Below the pieces are notes generated by a model that was not told where the DNA came from, did no database searches, and saw nothing but the letters and a program-made list of their open reading frames with translations. A DNA stretch of 64,000 nt. Source: Diplonema japonicum. Its lineage: Eukaryota; Euglenozoa; Diplonemea; Diplonemida; Diplonemidae. Below, one piece after another: positions 17,491 through 27,419 of the stretch. A program made the translations under genes and the position numbers. Location: assembly GCA_964019335.1 (NCBI GenBank), contig OZ025671.1, forward strand, positions 496,001 through 560,000. Reading direction: 5' to 3'. Positions within the stretch are counted from its first letter, which is position 1, and each line of letters starts with the position of its first letter.

Positions 17491-19887
17491 TCATATATTC
17501 TCAATGCGCAAGGTGCCGATCTCCCAAGACTCTGTTCCGTCGGGATTGACTCCCCCGTGGATCAATAGCTGTGAGTTGGGGTCCGTGCAGGATGAAGCCC
17601 AAGACCGCGCGGGCATTGGAGTGTCCACAAAGACTTGCCGCCAGATACCTGCCAATGGGGTGTAGAAGTGTACGTCACTGTGGTGGAGCCGCCCTCCGGA
17701 CCACCCACCTGAGATAAGAATCGAAGCGTTATGAGAGGATGACAAGTGCCCGGTACGCGGACGGGGCGCACCCACGGCCGAAGGCTGCGACCATGTTCTT
17801 GTGGAAGTGTTAAAAACATGCAAATCGCCTAGGATAGGGCCGTCATCCTTGTGGGACGACCCTCCAAACAGATACAAAGACGTGTCCAACGCGGTCAGCG
17901 TGTGGCCTTCGCGTGGTGCGGGTATGTTCTGTGTATCAACCACTTTCCATGCACCACCCGTGTACACCATCATCGTGTTGCAAGCCTTCTCGTTTTCGTT
18001 CCGTCCCCCGAACACCCACAGTTTGTCTCTGCAGTATGCCGCCGCATGGAACCCCACCCCTGCTGGCATAGCCTCAGCTGTTTTCCACTTCACTCCATCC
18101 CAGATATTCGTTTCCCGCACAGCACGGCCTGTCGCGCCATCGGGCAGCCCACCGCACCGTATGATCCCACTGCTTGTTGATGTCAACGTGCAGCCCTTCC
18201 TATCGGGGATCGGCTTGCCCGTGCTCCACTCGACCGCGTCCTTTCGCACCACACCTAGGTACGTATTGTGCAGTAGCTGTCCAACGGAATCGTAGCAGAT
18301 GCCGTGCGCCGCCTGCGCGAGTGGGACCTTACCTGTTTGCCGCAGTGGAGTGTAAACTGCCGTCGGGGTGTCATCAGGTTCGCTTCCCACATCGCTCTCC
18401 TCCTTTTCCACCTTCTCCTCCTCCGTGCGGAGGATGAAGTCCACAGAGTGAGATCCCATGAGGACCCCGCCTCTTATAAACCGCAACTCCACGCTCTTTC
18501 TGGTATTGTAGGGAGGCTGGGCGAGCGAGGCCATAGGGGTCACTGATGTTCCGCCAAAGGCATGTATCTTGACGAGGCCGCGGTGGGAGAGATCAGCAAG
18601 GGGGATGCGAAGCATTTGAAATTCACCGTCGGACGACGACGACGGGTGGAAGGGGTGGGTGACGACTTTGTTCCTACCAGTCTTTTCGTCTATCTGTTTA
18701 GGGAGGCCTTCTATCGTGAGAGAGGTAGCAAAAGTGTCTTGCCGCACACGGTGGAGAGGGCACAAGGGACGCCGCACAGCCAACGCATAATCAGAACACA
18801 CCATGCCCAGCGCGGGGTTGGCGACGTACCGGATGCACCGTGCAGCACCGTTGTCCCCACACATTGTAAGGACTCTGTAAGGGGAAGCTCCTTCCGTAGA
18901 ACTCTCAAGACTGTCTTCGTGGTAGTTGTAGAGGGACGCCTCAGTGTTGAGGATCTGCTGTAATTCGTCTAGCTGTGTCTCGGGATCCAGCACAGGGTGG
19001 AAGGAACCAAAAAGTACTGTGAATTCGGATTCCAAAGGCAAGTCACCCGCTGTGCAAAGCCGGTCTTCCAGAAGCCGTTTTCTTTGAAGGTTCAACTCCA
19101 CACCCCGTGGCAGCTCGATTGTGATCAGCGTTATTTTACTGCCGAGAACGCTCAGCTCAGCGATGCCGGGGGCAATTTCGTGGCACCCGAGGATTTTAGT
19201 ACGGAAGGCAGTCTTGGCCAGGAGAATGAGAGAAGGGGTGTTCAGCAACAGAACGTAACCGGTGGGGACGGAGTCGGTCTTGCCTTTGAAGGTGCAGTAG
19301 ATGGCCACTAGGTCTGAGGAGTACTTTGAATACGTTGAAAAAGCCTTCCTGTCGTGGAATATTAAGGTAGAAAACTGAACACCGTCTCGCTGTGAGCTGG
19401 TTTGGCTAGTTAAAGCCACTCCGTGATACTCTGAACCGGAAGTCGGAAAAGTGTAATTTCGAGCTCTTATAGATGAAACAGTTGCCGGGACAGAGGTCGA
19501 GGTCTGTGTGATGGAAGGCATTGCAAGAAGAATGGAAGAGGTGAACTCGTGGTACTCTTTAGCACTTTTGAATCTGAATTGTTTCGTGGTGCCCTGGCCA
19601 TCCCTGAGGTATCGTAACGACACAGCCAGTTCTCGTTCGTTCTGTTGCACATAAAGGATTTTCTCAAAGGGGAAATGTCGTAAGAACCTCTTGCCGACGG
19701 TCACAGACCTCGAGAAGTGATCGATACATATTTTCCCTTCGTTGTAAAACCCTTTCAAAACCATCCCTGTTTCGCCCAGCTCTGAAATATCCAGCTCAAC
19801 TTCCTCTTCCTCGCATTCTTCCACTACCCATTGCTCTTGTTGTTCCTGTTCTTCTAAAGCTGCCTCTACATTGTGTTCTATGTCCAT
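17491..19887 (-). CDS. Kelch-repeat protein with PH-like and degenerate inositol 5-phosphatase-like regions
   Basis: 798 residues. After an acidic N-terminus, about 40-130 resembles a PH-type domain (KICIDHF...FPFEKILYVQQNE). Residues about 150-400 read like an inositol polyphosphate 5-phosphatase in outline: ITLITIELPRG with a following Arg, then VLFGSFHPVLD where active enzymes have FGDLNYRL, and CSDYALAVRRP where active enzymes have SDHRPV. The catalytic Asp/Asn and His are therefore missing. A C2-like stretch may follow. About residues 520-798 hold kelch blades with repeated GG and downstream aromatic pairs (LWVFGGRNENEK, LYLFGGSSHKDD, ILISGGWSGG). I infer a scaffold or lipid-binding protein rather than an active phosphatase. 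The kelch call is firm, the phosphatase-like call moderate. Confidence 0.72.
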   Translation of the reverse strand: MDIEHNVEAALEEQEQQEQWVVEECEEEEVELDISELGETGMVLKGFYNEGKICIDHFSRSVTVGKRFLRHFPFEKILYVQQNERELAVSLRYLRDGQGTTKQFRFKSAKEYHEFTSSILLAMPSITQTSTSVPATVSSIRARNYTFPTSGSEYHGVALTSQTSSQRDGVQFSTLIFHDRKAFSTYSKYSSDLVAIYCTFKGKTDSVPTGYVLLLNTPSLILLAKTAFRTKILGCHEIAPGIAELSVLGSKITLITIELPRGVELNLQRKRLLEDRLCTAGDLPLESEFTVLFGSFHPVLDPETQLDELQQILNTEASLYNYHEDSLESSTEGASPYRVLTMCGDNGAARCIRYVANPALGMVCSDYALAVRRPLCPLHRVRQDTFATSLTIEGLPKQIDEKTGRNKVVTHPFHPSSSSDGEFQMLRIPLADLSHRGLVKIHAFGGTSVTPMASLAQPPYNTRKSVELRFIRGGVLMGSHSVDFILRTEEEKVEKEESDVGSEPDDTPTAVYTPLRQTGKVPLAQAAHGICYDSVGQLLHNTYLGVVRKDAVEWSTGKPIPDRKGCTLTSTSSGIIRCGGLPDGATGRAVRETNIWDGVKWKTAEAMPAGVGFHAAAYCRDKLWVFGGRNENEKACNTMMVYTGGAWKVVDTQNIPAPREGHTLTALDTSLYLFGGSSHKDDGPILGDLHVFNTSTRTWSQPSAVGAPRPRTGHLSSSHNASILISGGWSGGRLHHSDVHFYTPLAGIWRQVFVDTPMPARSWASSCTDPNSQLLIHGGVNPDGTESWEIGTLRIENI

Positions 19888-19966
19888 CTAAGGCCTTAAG
19901 GGGATTGGTATTATACACGTGAAAGAAAACGCAACAAAAAAAAAAAATGAGAAGTGTGATGTGATT

Positions 19967-20870
19967 TTACCTAATACCGGCTTTCCCACCCTTGCCCTTG
20001 CCCTTACCTCCCTTTCCTTTACCCTTGCCTCCCTTTCCTTTGCCTCCATCTGTTCCTTTGGCCCCGTCTTTACCCTTACCCTTACCGCCGTCCTTTCCTT
20101 TGCCCTTGCCCTTACCTCCGTCTTTGCCCTTGCCCTTGCCCTTTCCTTTGCCTTTGTGGCTGTTCCCGTCGTCATAGCTGTCGGGTTGGTCCCCTGTTGC
20201 AGTTGTTGTTCCGGTTCTTTCTCGTGTCTTTGGGGGGGGGGGGAATAATTTTGCTTTGTTTTTTTTTTCTTCTTCTTGAATACCATGGGGGGCGGCTCCA
20301 CTATCGTTATCCGAGAACCTTTCAGAATATGCCCGTCGAATTCCTATTGGTTTCCCCTTTTCCTCTTTTCCCCATCTGTCATACTTGCATGGCTGCTGTT
20401 GAAAAGCTTTTATCCGAAAATCGAACGAAACACCTTCGTGGCCAGCAGTTTGCTGCAATTTTACACGTGAGAGGGTTGTGCTCAGCCAGCAATTGCACAA
20501 TGTCTGACTCTTGAACGGAGTCTGAGATGTTGGTGATGCTGAGCTCTGCGGAGGTCCCGTTGCTGATGCCGCATTTCACGCTCGTGCCGAAAAGCTCTAC
20601 CTTTTGACCGTTTTCCTGGGCCTCGAGGGCTTCTGCTTCGTCCTTGAATTCCACCATAGCTGTCCGTGTACCCCAGTCGACTGAGACACCTTTGGCGTTT
20701 TTGAATTTTTTCTTCAGCATTTCCCCGTAGATGACCTCCAGGCTCCCTTCCAAGTTCCCAACCACTACCGACTTCTTCAAACCTTCATCTATGCTCTCAC
20801 TGCTTTCTTCGCTCTCTTCCTCCTCTTCCCCATCCTCTGTCACGTCCTCCCAGCTCCTTTTCTTTGACAT
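19967..20870 (-). CDS. Nucleolin-like RNA-binding protein with two RRMs and a GKGK tail
   Basis: 268 residues from three exons: 20870-20385, 20343-20284 and 20227-19967, with introns of 41 nt (GTATGA donor, TAG acceptor) and 56 nt. An acidic Ser/Glu N-terminus (TEDGEEEEESEESSES) is followed by RRM1 (KSVVVGNLEG..., TAMVEFKDEAEA) and RRM2 (LSITNISDSVQESDIVQLL, RRCFVRFSDKSFSTAAM, then SRITIVEPPPM after splicing). Exon 1 alone would cut RRM2 off before its last strand; exon 2 supplies exactly that strand. The C-terminal 70 residues are GKGKGKGGKG repeats, replacing the RGG tail of nucleolin. It probably acts in ribosome biogenesis or RNA packaging in the nucleolus (inference). The second intron's acceptor is the least certain junction. 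Confidence 0.75.
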
Positions 20871-21449
20871 TTTCACCCTCCTCTTTTTAAACCGTGATAA
20901 GGTACTTGCGAGAAAAAAAAGGGGAAAAAAAAAACAAGAAAAGAATTAGCAAGGGGGAAGATATTTTCGTTTTTTTTTTTTTTTTTTTTTGTTCCCGTCT
21001 CCCGTTTTTGGTTTTGTCCGGTTACCAGAGATTAGTGACCAACAGCGTCCTCCGTCCACCCCCACCCATCTTTTTCCTTTCTTTATTATTATTTTTTTTT
21101 TTTTTTTGTGGATCGTCTTAGGAAAGGAGGGAGGGAGGATGGTATCGGTAAGTGGGTAAAGAAAATTCCCGAATTGAATGGGGGGGAAAACCCATCTAAG
21201 AAAGAAGAAGAAAAAAAAATTGAAGCTAGTCCTCCGCTTAAGCTGGGGGTATTTACCAAGCAAGCGTGATACACTTCCGCAGTAGGAAAAAAAAAAAAAA
21301 AAAAGAAGGAGAAAAAAGGCATTTCTGTTTTTCTTCTTTTTTTTCAAATTGTATGGCACAAAAAAAAAAAAAAAAACGGGGGGCGTCGGAGGAGGGTCAC
21401 ATCTCTGAACCAGGACAATGAGAGAACAAATAAAAATATATATAAAAAG
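20871..21449. other. Homopolymer spacer
   Basis: No supportable gene. The open frames consist of Lys/Phe runs. Only 21000-21060 and 21110-21270 have mixed composition and neither shows a recognisable product. Confidence 0.55.
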
Positions 21450-22565
21450 CTAAGTCTCAACACCACCACCCTCTTGCTCATCGCTGGGCATGCTAGAAAT
21501 AGAGGAAGCGTCACTACTCGAAGAACACAAATGGGGTTCTTGTGGTGAGGCACCCGTTTTCACAACACGATGCTCGTAGTTCCCCGCAAACACTTCGAAA
21601 TAATATTGGGCCCCGTTCCAAACCGACCATCCCAGTACCACAAGACTGTAACCGGCATGAAGATACTCGTTTTGGTAAAGTGACAAAGCTACAAGCATGC
21701 TGAAGAGGGTGAAGATTAATTGTGAAAGAACCATGACCATCTTGGTCTTGAGGGACTCAGCCTCGAATGGCTCGGTGGGTGTGAAGACACCAATGGCGAC
21801 AAGGAAGCGTCTCACTAACATGACGGAGGGGATGTTGTGCCCCTTTTCGGCCAGCCAACGCAGGGAAAAAGACAGGTTTTTATCAGCAACGAATCTTTTT
21901 CTGTTTCGAACCTCCGTTTCGAACAGATACAGCGTTTGCCAACCAAGGTAGATACAGCACGCCATGAAAAAGGTACCCGCGTCGATTCTTTCGAGACCCT
22001 TCCCTACAAACCATTTATCGCAGTAGCTGAGACACAGTGGAAGGGCGTGGATGTACACACTTGTTACTTTATCGAGAGAATGAAACACCAGACTATTTCT
22101 CCACGCGATTATCGCCAAGGCCAACGGGCCGTTTGCGAACAGAAAGTTAATCGTGAAAAGCGTTTTGCTTGGGAACACCGATTCAAACAGATGCGTAGCC
22201 TGCACGAAATAACAGAAATCGAGCATGAAATACTGCATTTTTTCCTGTTTGTACATGAAGTACCTTGTTACTAGAAGGGGTGTGATCACAGTGGCGTAGT
22301 AGGCCCAGAACCACTGTGGGAACTTCAGCATGGCGAACTGTGTGATGACGATCCCGAAGACGCCGTTGCAGAAGGCGATGCGGTCGATCATTCGTATCAC
22401 CTTTGGTTTTTGCAGCTCTGCTTTTACCTTGTTGACGTTGGTCCGCATTTTTTCTTGCGTGGCGACGCGGATGCCTTTGTTCTCGTCGCCTGTGATCCTT
22501 CGTCTCACCTTGCCCTTTAGTGTTTTGAGCCCTGAGAGGTTTTCCCTGCTCTGACGTTCCTCCAT
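21450..22565 (-). CDS. GPC1: Glycerophosphocholine acyltransferase (GPC1 family)
   Basis: 371 residues, multi-pass membrane protein, intron-free. GPC1 uses acyl-CoA to acylate glycerophosphocholine to lysophosphatidylcholine in phosphatidylcholine remodelling at the endoplasmic reticulum. Family signatures are clear: an Arg/Lys-rich N-terminus, DRIAFCNGVFGIVIT, RYFMYKQEKMQYFMLDFCYF, and the strongest block, ANGPLALAIIAWRNSLVFHS followed by DKVTSVYIHALP. About eight hydrophobic segments are visible between residues 60 and 345. The size matches the yeast and plant enzymes. The ATG follows an A-run of some 20 bases. The ether-lipid enzyme AGMO is two genes upstream, separated by the chitinase gene. 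Confidence 0.9.
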   Translation of the reverse strand: MEERQSRENLSGLKTLKGKVRRRITGDENKGIRVATQEKMRTNVNKVKAELQKPKVIRMIDRIAFCNGVFGIVITQFAMLKFPQWFWAYYATVITPLLVTRYFMYKQEKMQYFMLDFCYFVQATHLFESVFPSKTLFTINFLFANGPLALAIIAWRNSLVFHSLDKVTSVYIHALPLCLSYCDKWFVGKGLERIDAGTFFMACCIYLGWQTLYLFETEVRNRKRFVADKNLSFSLRWLAEKGHNIPSVMLVRRFLVAIGVFTPTEPFEAESLKTKMVMVLSQLIFTLFSMLVALSLYQNEYLHAGYSLVVLGWSVWNGAQYYFEVFAGNYEHRVVKTGASPQEPHLCSSSSDASSISSMPSDEQEGGGVET

Positions 22566-23138
22566 TTTTTTTTTTTTTTTTTTTTTTGCTCGAACACTAT
22601 TTGGTGATTTTTTTTTTTCCGTCTATGCTGAAAAAGATAAGAATAATAATAAAAAAAAAAACCAGAAAAAAAAATTTTTTCCCGGGTTTACGTTCGGTTC
22701 TTTCGGGGGCATAAGAATATTTTTAACAGCGGGGAAAAAAAAAAAGAGAAGGGGTGGAGGGGGAGGGGGAGGGGTGTGTGTTGACAAACTATTTTTTTTT
22801 TGTTGACAAAAGCCGTGTCACGTTTGCAAACCCAAAAGAATTATTTTCTTTACCCTTCGCCCCCCCCCCCCCCCCCCCCCATAACTTTCTTTTTTCCCCC
22901 TGCATTATTTTTTTATTTCTGCCCTATTTCATATTATTCAAAAAAAAAAATAAAAAAAAAGGGAGGGATACAAAAAAAAAGGATGAAGAGAGGAACATCA
23001 AAAACATTTTACCGCGAAAAAAATATAAAAAGGCAATGGTTAAGGGCAAACCCCTTAGAAAAAAAAAGAAGAAAAAAAAAAAAAAAAAAAAGCACACAAG
23101 AAAAAGGAAAACGTTGGTTGAAAAAGTTTTTTTTGTTT
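22566..23138. other. Homopolymer spacer
   Basis: No gene seen. It contains a C-run near 22861-22880, several A- and T-runs, and a G-rich stretch near 22750-22775. Confidence 0.6.
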
Positions 23139-24554
23139 CTATTTCCAGGGCGGGATCACACCCGAGCACCTGGAGCTACCCGGAAGCAGCTTCTTGCAGA
23201 GTGCCTGTGCAAGTTGTGTAGGAGTGGCCTGTCCTGCCTGAGCGGGCTTGTACATCTCCCAGAAGAAGCCACCCACATGAGAGGACTGGGTCTGCGAGAT
23301 AATGTTGTTCATCATCTGAGTGGTGAGGGGGAGCTGGTGGGTAGGGTCATGCGTGGGGTCCGGGTAAGCAGGGGTCCCAATCTCGTAACCGACAGCAGCA
23401 GAGATGGTGGCCTGCTGGTAAGTGTTCATGTAGAAGGCAACCTGCTGGTCCAGCTGGCACACCCCAGGCTGCGGGCACTCGTGGTACTGCTCGTTCGAGC
23501 TCAGGTCGTAGGTCATCACGTTCACACCACCAGAGTTGGCACCGCCAGCCATGAAGCTCATGAGGTCTGGGTATGCTTGGTTCACCTTGAGCCACACGCC
23601 CTTCAGGTTGCCCCCCCACCAGTTGCCACCCCACGCCCCCACCGCTCCTGCTGCCGTCGACAGCTTCATCTTCGGTGCCACCATGCGGATCGTCGCCTCC
23701 ACGTTCTTCAGGATTGCCGCGTACTTGTAGACTGTCTGCTGCAGGTCCCACGGCCCTGTCCCTGTCTTGAAGGTGTCGGCGTGCCACATCTCCTCGTAGT
23801 CGACGTCCACCCCTGCGCACCCCAGGTCCTTCGCCAGGTGCACGATGTCCTCGTAAGGGTTCCTCCCTGCCGCCAGGTACGCCGTCATACCCGGGACAAG
23901 TGTTGCGATCCCTGTCTTGGGGTCCGTCCACTGCTGCCCGGGGATCATGTTCTCGTTCCACTGGGGTGCCACGCCGTTCGCACCCGAGGTGACGTACTCC
24001 TTGGCAGCCTTCCACGACGCCGAGTGCGCGGGCTCAGGGAAGATGGAGAAGGACTTGTCGAGAGAGGTGTGCTGCGAGGGAGGCTCGCACACGTAGCAGT
24101 ACTGGTTGCCCTTCGTGCAGCCGCTCACGCTGCCCCCTCCGAACTCCTGGATCTTCCAGTAGTTCGGGGTGCTTGTCCCGTAGCCTCCGACCGAGTAGCG
24201 CATGTACAGGTACGGGTAGCAGTTGTAGTTCCACCCCCCCATCGACAGGAAGGTCTCCACTCCGCCCGCCTCCAGCTGCTTAACGTACTGCTGCACCTCC
24301 GCGAACCCGCCGTCCGCCGCCGCCGTAAGGTTCAACCCCGTCCCGACAAGGGTGTGCGACCCGTTCACGTACAGCATCGTCGGCGACACGAACGACAGCC
24401 ACATCCTGTTCACAGGGAGGGTCGACGCCTTGCTCGCAAGCACCTTCAGCTGCTGCACGTCCTGCACAAGGAGGTACCCGCCCACGTAGTTGTCAGCCCC
24501 TTCCGTGGGGACGGCCAGCATGGCTGCTGCCAAGGCACAGAAGAGTCTAGTCAT
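23139..24554 (-). CDS. Secreted glycoside hydrolase family 18 (chitinase-like) protein
   Basis: 471 residues, intron-free. A signal peptide (MTRLFCALAAAMLAVPTEG) is followed by a GH18-type TIM barrel. Supporting motifs are FLSMGGWN (the SxGG strand), the catalytic DxxDxDxE strand as LGCAGVDVDYEEMW at about 250-263, MTYDLSS, and a final GGFFWEM that supplies the Trp lining the substrate pocket. The proton-donor position is occupied by a Glu in VDYEE, so it could be active on chitin or a related N-acetylglucosamine polymer. Several paired cysteines in the middle (GCTKGNQYCYVCEPP) are an insertion between barrel strands. The high GC and strong third-position bias are like the phosphatase genes, suggesting high expression. 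Substrate cannot be fixed from sequence. Confidence 0.82.
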   Translation of the reverse strand: MTRLFCALAAAMLAVPTEGADNYVGGYLLVQDVQQLKVLASKASTLPVNRMWLSFVSPTMLYVNGSHTLVGTGLNLTAAADGGFAEVQQYVKQLEAGGVETFLSMGGWNYNCYPYLYMRYSVGGYGTSTPNYWKIQEFGGGSVSGCTKGNQYCYVCEPPSQHTSLDKSFSIFPEPAHSASWKAAKEYVTSGANGVAPQWNENMIPGQQWTDPKTGIATLVPGMTAYLAAGRNPYEDIVHLAKDLGCAGVDVDYEEMWHADTFKTGTGPWDLQQTVYKYAAILKNVEATIRMVAPKMKLSTAAGAVGAWGGNWWGGNLKGVWLKVNQAYPDLMSFMAGGANSGGVNVMTYDLSSNEQYHECPQPGVCQLDQQVAFYMNTYQQATISAAVGYEIGTPAYPDPTHDPTHQLPLTTQMMNNIISQTQSSHVGGFFWEMYKPAQAGQATPTQLAQALCKKLLPGSSRCSGVIPPWK

Positions 24555-25864
24555 TGTGTTATGTTCCTACGTTGTGGGTGACAGGAATGGAAAGAGGGAA
24601 ACAAAGAAGAAAGAGGAGTCGTTTTAAAAAAACAGTGCTGCTCGCAGTGGGCCTTCGGCAATTCCTTTTTTTTTTATATATACCATCTTTCACTTTTCTA
24701 GTGACTAGGGACAACATTTAATTATAATTCAATAAAGTTTCAGTGTGCAGGGGGGGGGGGGGGGGGGGGGGGGGGTGCTCACTGTTTTTTAAATAAAAGG
24801 ACCAGGGGGCTGCAAGCGGGGAGAGAAAAGGAAGAGCTTTGACTGAAGAAAAAAAAAAGAGAGAGAGAGAGGTCAGTCCACGGTACTTTCCCAAACAAGT
24901 GGGAAAATAAGACAGGGAAGGAGAAACAAAAGGAATAACAAAGCCAAGGCCACACCTCAACATATCACTTTTGTTAGGGTAATTTTCTTTAGCAGAATGA
25001 GAGGAAATGAAGGGGGGTAACGACGCCTAAGCCCAGCAGTTCTAACTGCATGTTTCTTGTGGGGGAGGGGGTTTCCCCTCAACAAAAAGAGATGGTCCCA
25101 TAATGCTGGATGTCCGTGATTTGTTATTTTTTTTTCATGTTTTATTTATTTCTTTTACAACAAGGTTTTTTTCCAAAAAAAAAAAGGGCTTTTTTCTTTT
25201 TTTTGCATACTCTATCTTTTTGTCTTCTCTCCCTTCCCCCAACCTGGTTGGCTGCCTCGAACAGGCGCAGGCTGAGCAATGGACTGCATCGCGCTTGAGA
25301 CGCGTAAAAAAGGAAAAAAAAAAAGAGAAAAAAGAAGGAGACATGTAAGGGATATTTGTTCATCTTACTATACTCTTTACCCAGAGCACATAAGAAGGGG
25401 AAAAAAAAAAGAAATAAGGGGAGAAAAAAAAAAGAGAAAAGGTGGGGGTGAGAACGAGGACAGGGTTGGGGACACTGAAGCAGCCGCGTAACTGCTGGCG
25501 TACTTCAGATTTGTTTCTTTTTTTTTTCTTTCCCCTTCCCGGCTCCTTCCTCTTTTTTTCACGATGAAGATTCAAATAGTTTTCGTTTCAAACAAAAAAA
25601 AAAAATATAAAAGTGAAAATCTATAGCTTGAGGTTCGATCCCCCCTCCTCTCTCTTTTTTCCCAACGAAAAGATAGAAAGAAAAGAAAACATCGGTCGAG
25701 ATATTAGATTTTTTTTTTTTTTTAAACAGAAAGGGGAGAATAGGGGAGGTTGCTACATTTCCCTAACCCGCGGTGAAAAAAAGAAAATGCTGGAAATAGG
25801 TAAAATGGTTTTTTTTTTTTTTTTTTCTCTTTTTTTTTTTCTTTTTTTTTTTTCCCCTTCAAAA
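24555..25864. other. Long AT-rich spacer with small GC-richer islands
   Basis: About 1.3 kb without a supportable gene. Two short islands (about 25240-25305 and 25450-25505) have coding-like composition on the minus strand but no start, stop or intron pattern that I can assemble. A G-run lies near 24751-24775. Confidence 0.5.
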
Positions 25865-27232
25865 TCATGCAACCTTAGTGATGGTCTTCTCAGCGACCAA
25901 GAAGAAATACACGAAAAACGGGAGACTAGCAACGTAAGCAAAGCTGAGGGCAGGGCATTCATAGTAGAAACAAACCGCGAAAAACACTTGCCGAAGAGGC
26001 TCCAAAACGACAGCTGATCGCTTCTGATCGAACACCGTACCCAACACGAGTAAGGATGTGAGCACATGCATCACATGTAAAGGGGGAACTTCCTCACCAC
26101 AAGCGGCAATGACATTTGTAGAGCAGACAGCGAGAATAGTTTGAAAGAGCAGGTAACATCCGAACGGTTTTGTAACGTGAACCTCCATCCGCATCCTCTC
26201 GACCAAGGAAGTAGGGGGCAGTTTTCTCATTGCAGTCGCCGCGTTCCATCCGGGCCCTCGGAGGGTGAACAAACCTTTTTCCCACAGCTTAACCCAACCA
26301 TTCGTCTGCGTAACACACTCCGTCCAGCTCCTCGGCCAATCGACGATTCCATAGAAGCAAACCTCGTCCTGCAATTCCACGACTTTTTTCGAATCTTCTT
26401 GAACACCGATCAACCCGCTTTCGTACCCTTCGTCAACGAATGTCCCGAACAGCCTGTCGTAAAGAATAAATACACCCGCAAAATTTTTATGCAGTCGTCG
26501 GTCATGGTGGATACGATGGTGTGATGGGGTTACAAATATGTACTCCAAAAAACCCAATCTTCTGATCAAGCAAGTGTGCACCCAGAACTGGTACAACGTG
26601 TTCACTTGAGACACCAATACAAAGGTGTGCGGGTGGACCCCGACAAGCAGCAACGGCAGATGCCACATCCATATTGTCAAATCCTGCCAAATACTCTGCC
26701 TCAACGCCGTTGATAAATTGTAATTATCAGACGAATGATGCACACCATGACCAGGCCACAGGAACGAATACACATGGGAATGACGGTGCCCCCAATAATA
26801 CACAAAATCATAAGCAAGGAAAGCAATCCAAAATGAGGACCATTCCGCGGGCGGGAGGTGCAGTGGGTACCCGTTTTCATGCAACTTTCCGTGTAGAATC
26901 TGAAACGGGACGAGCCTGATCACGTGCGTGCACAGGATTTTACCCAAAACCTGTTGGGTCATTCCTGCAGAAACACTGCTCCAAGCGTCGGCTAGGTTGT
27001 ACCTCCCTGTGTTATGTTTGAAGTTAGTTACCTCAGTAAGTATGAACTCGACGATAATTAGTACCGTGAACATAGGGAAAGCACCTACGATTAGCTGTAA
27101 ATTACCGGTTTCGGCGTCTCTTGGGTACATGTTCTCTGCCACCCACCAGCAGAAGATAGCCCCTGCGATCACCACTGAAAGGAGTACATTCCCCGCCCAT
27201 GGTACTTCGTTCACGAATTTTATATTCGTCAT
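25865..27232 (-). CDS. AGMO: Alkylglycerol monooxygenase-like fatty acid hydroxylase
   Basis: 455 residues, multi-pass membrane protein of the fatty acid hydroxylase/sterol desaturase superfamily. The diiron histidine clusters are YYWGHRHSHVYSFLWPGHGVHHSS and HHRIHHDR. The block YNLSTALRQSIWQDLTIW followed by YQFWVHT and LEYIFVTPSHHRIHH is specific to AGMO, the tetrahydrobiopterin-dependent enzyme that cleaves ether bonds of alkylglycerols. FAGVFILYDRLFGTF also fits. The C-terminal third is hydrophobic as in other AGMO proteins. It needs oxygen and tetrahydrobiopterin, which argues against a strictly anaerobic host. The start ATG follows an AACAAACAAAA leader. Confidence 0.85.
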   Translation of the reverse strand: MTNIKFVNEVPWAGNVLLSVVIAGAIFCWWVAENMYPRDAETGNLQLIVGAFPMFTVLIIVEFILTEVTNFKHNTGRYNLADAWSSVSAGMTQQVLGKILCTHVIRLVPFQILHGKLHENGYPLHLPPAEWSSFWIAFLAYDFVYYWGHRHSHVYSFLWPGHGVHHSSDNYNLSTALRQSIWQDLTIWMWHLPLLLVGVHPHTFVLVSQVNTLYQFWVHTCLIRRLGFLEYIFVTPSHHRIHHDRRLHKNFAGVFILYDRLFGTFVDEGYESGLIGVQEDSKKVVELQDEVCFYGIVDWPRSWTECVTQTNGWVKLWEKGLFTLRGPGWNAATAMRKLPPTSLVERMRMEVHVTKPFGCYLLFQTILAVCSTNVIAACGEEVPPLHVMHVLTSLLVLGTVFDQKRSAVVLEPLRQVFFAVCFYYECPALSFAYVASLPFFVYFFLVAEKTITKVA

Positions 27233-27419
27233 TTTTGTTTGTTGTTTTGGCCTCCCCCCCCTCCACCTCTTGTGGATGAGAATTTTTATTTTATTTTATT
27301 TTTTTCAAAAAAAAGAGATGTGAAAATAGACAAGGAAAGAAGTATAGTATAGAAGCTGGACATGAAGCCAATATAAAGAAGGGGAGGGGGAGAAATACCG
27401 CCAGACGCAAATATTTTAA

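Noticed and set aside
20194-20283. Alternative acceptor for the second intron of the nucleolin-like gene (90 nt, ending GCAACAG)
   Set aside because: It leaves the downstream frame as an Arg/Ala-rich reading instead of the regular GKGK repeats; the 56-nt option restores the regular frame.
22800-24581. Long plus-strand frame of 593 codons
   Set aside because: It is the antisense shadow of the GH18 gene. Its sequence is Val/Leu/Arg/His-rich as expected from reversed GC-rich codons, and the minus frame has a signal peptide and GH18 motifs.
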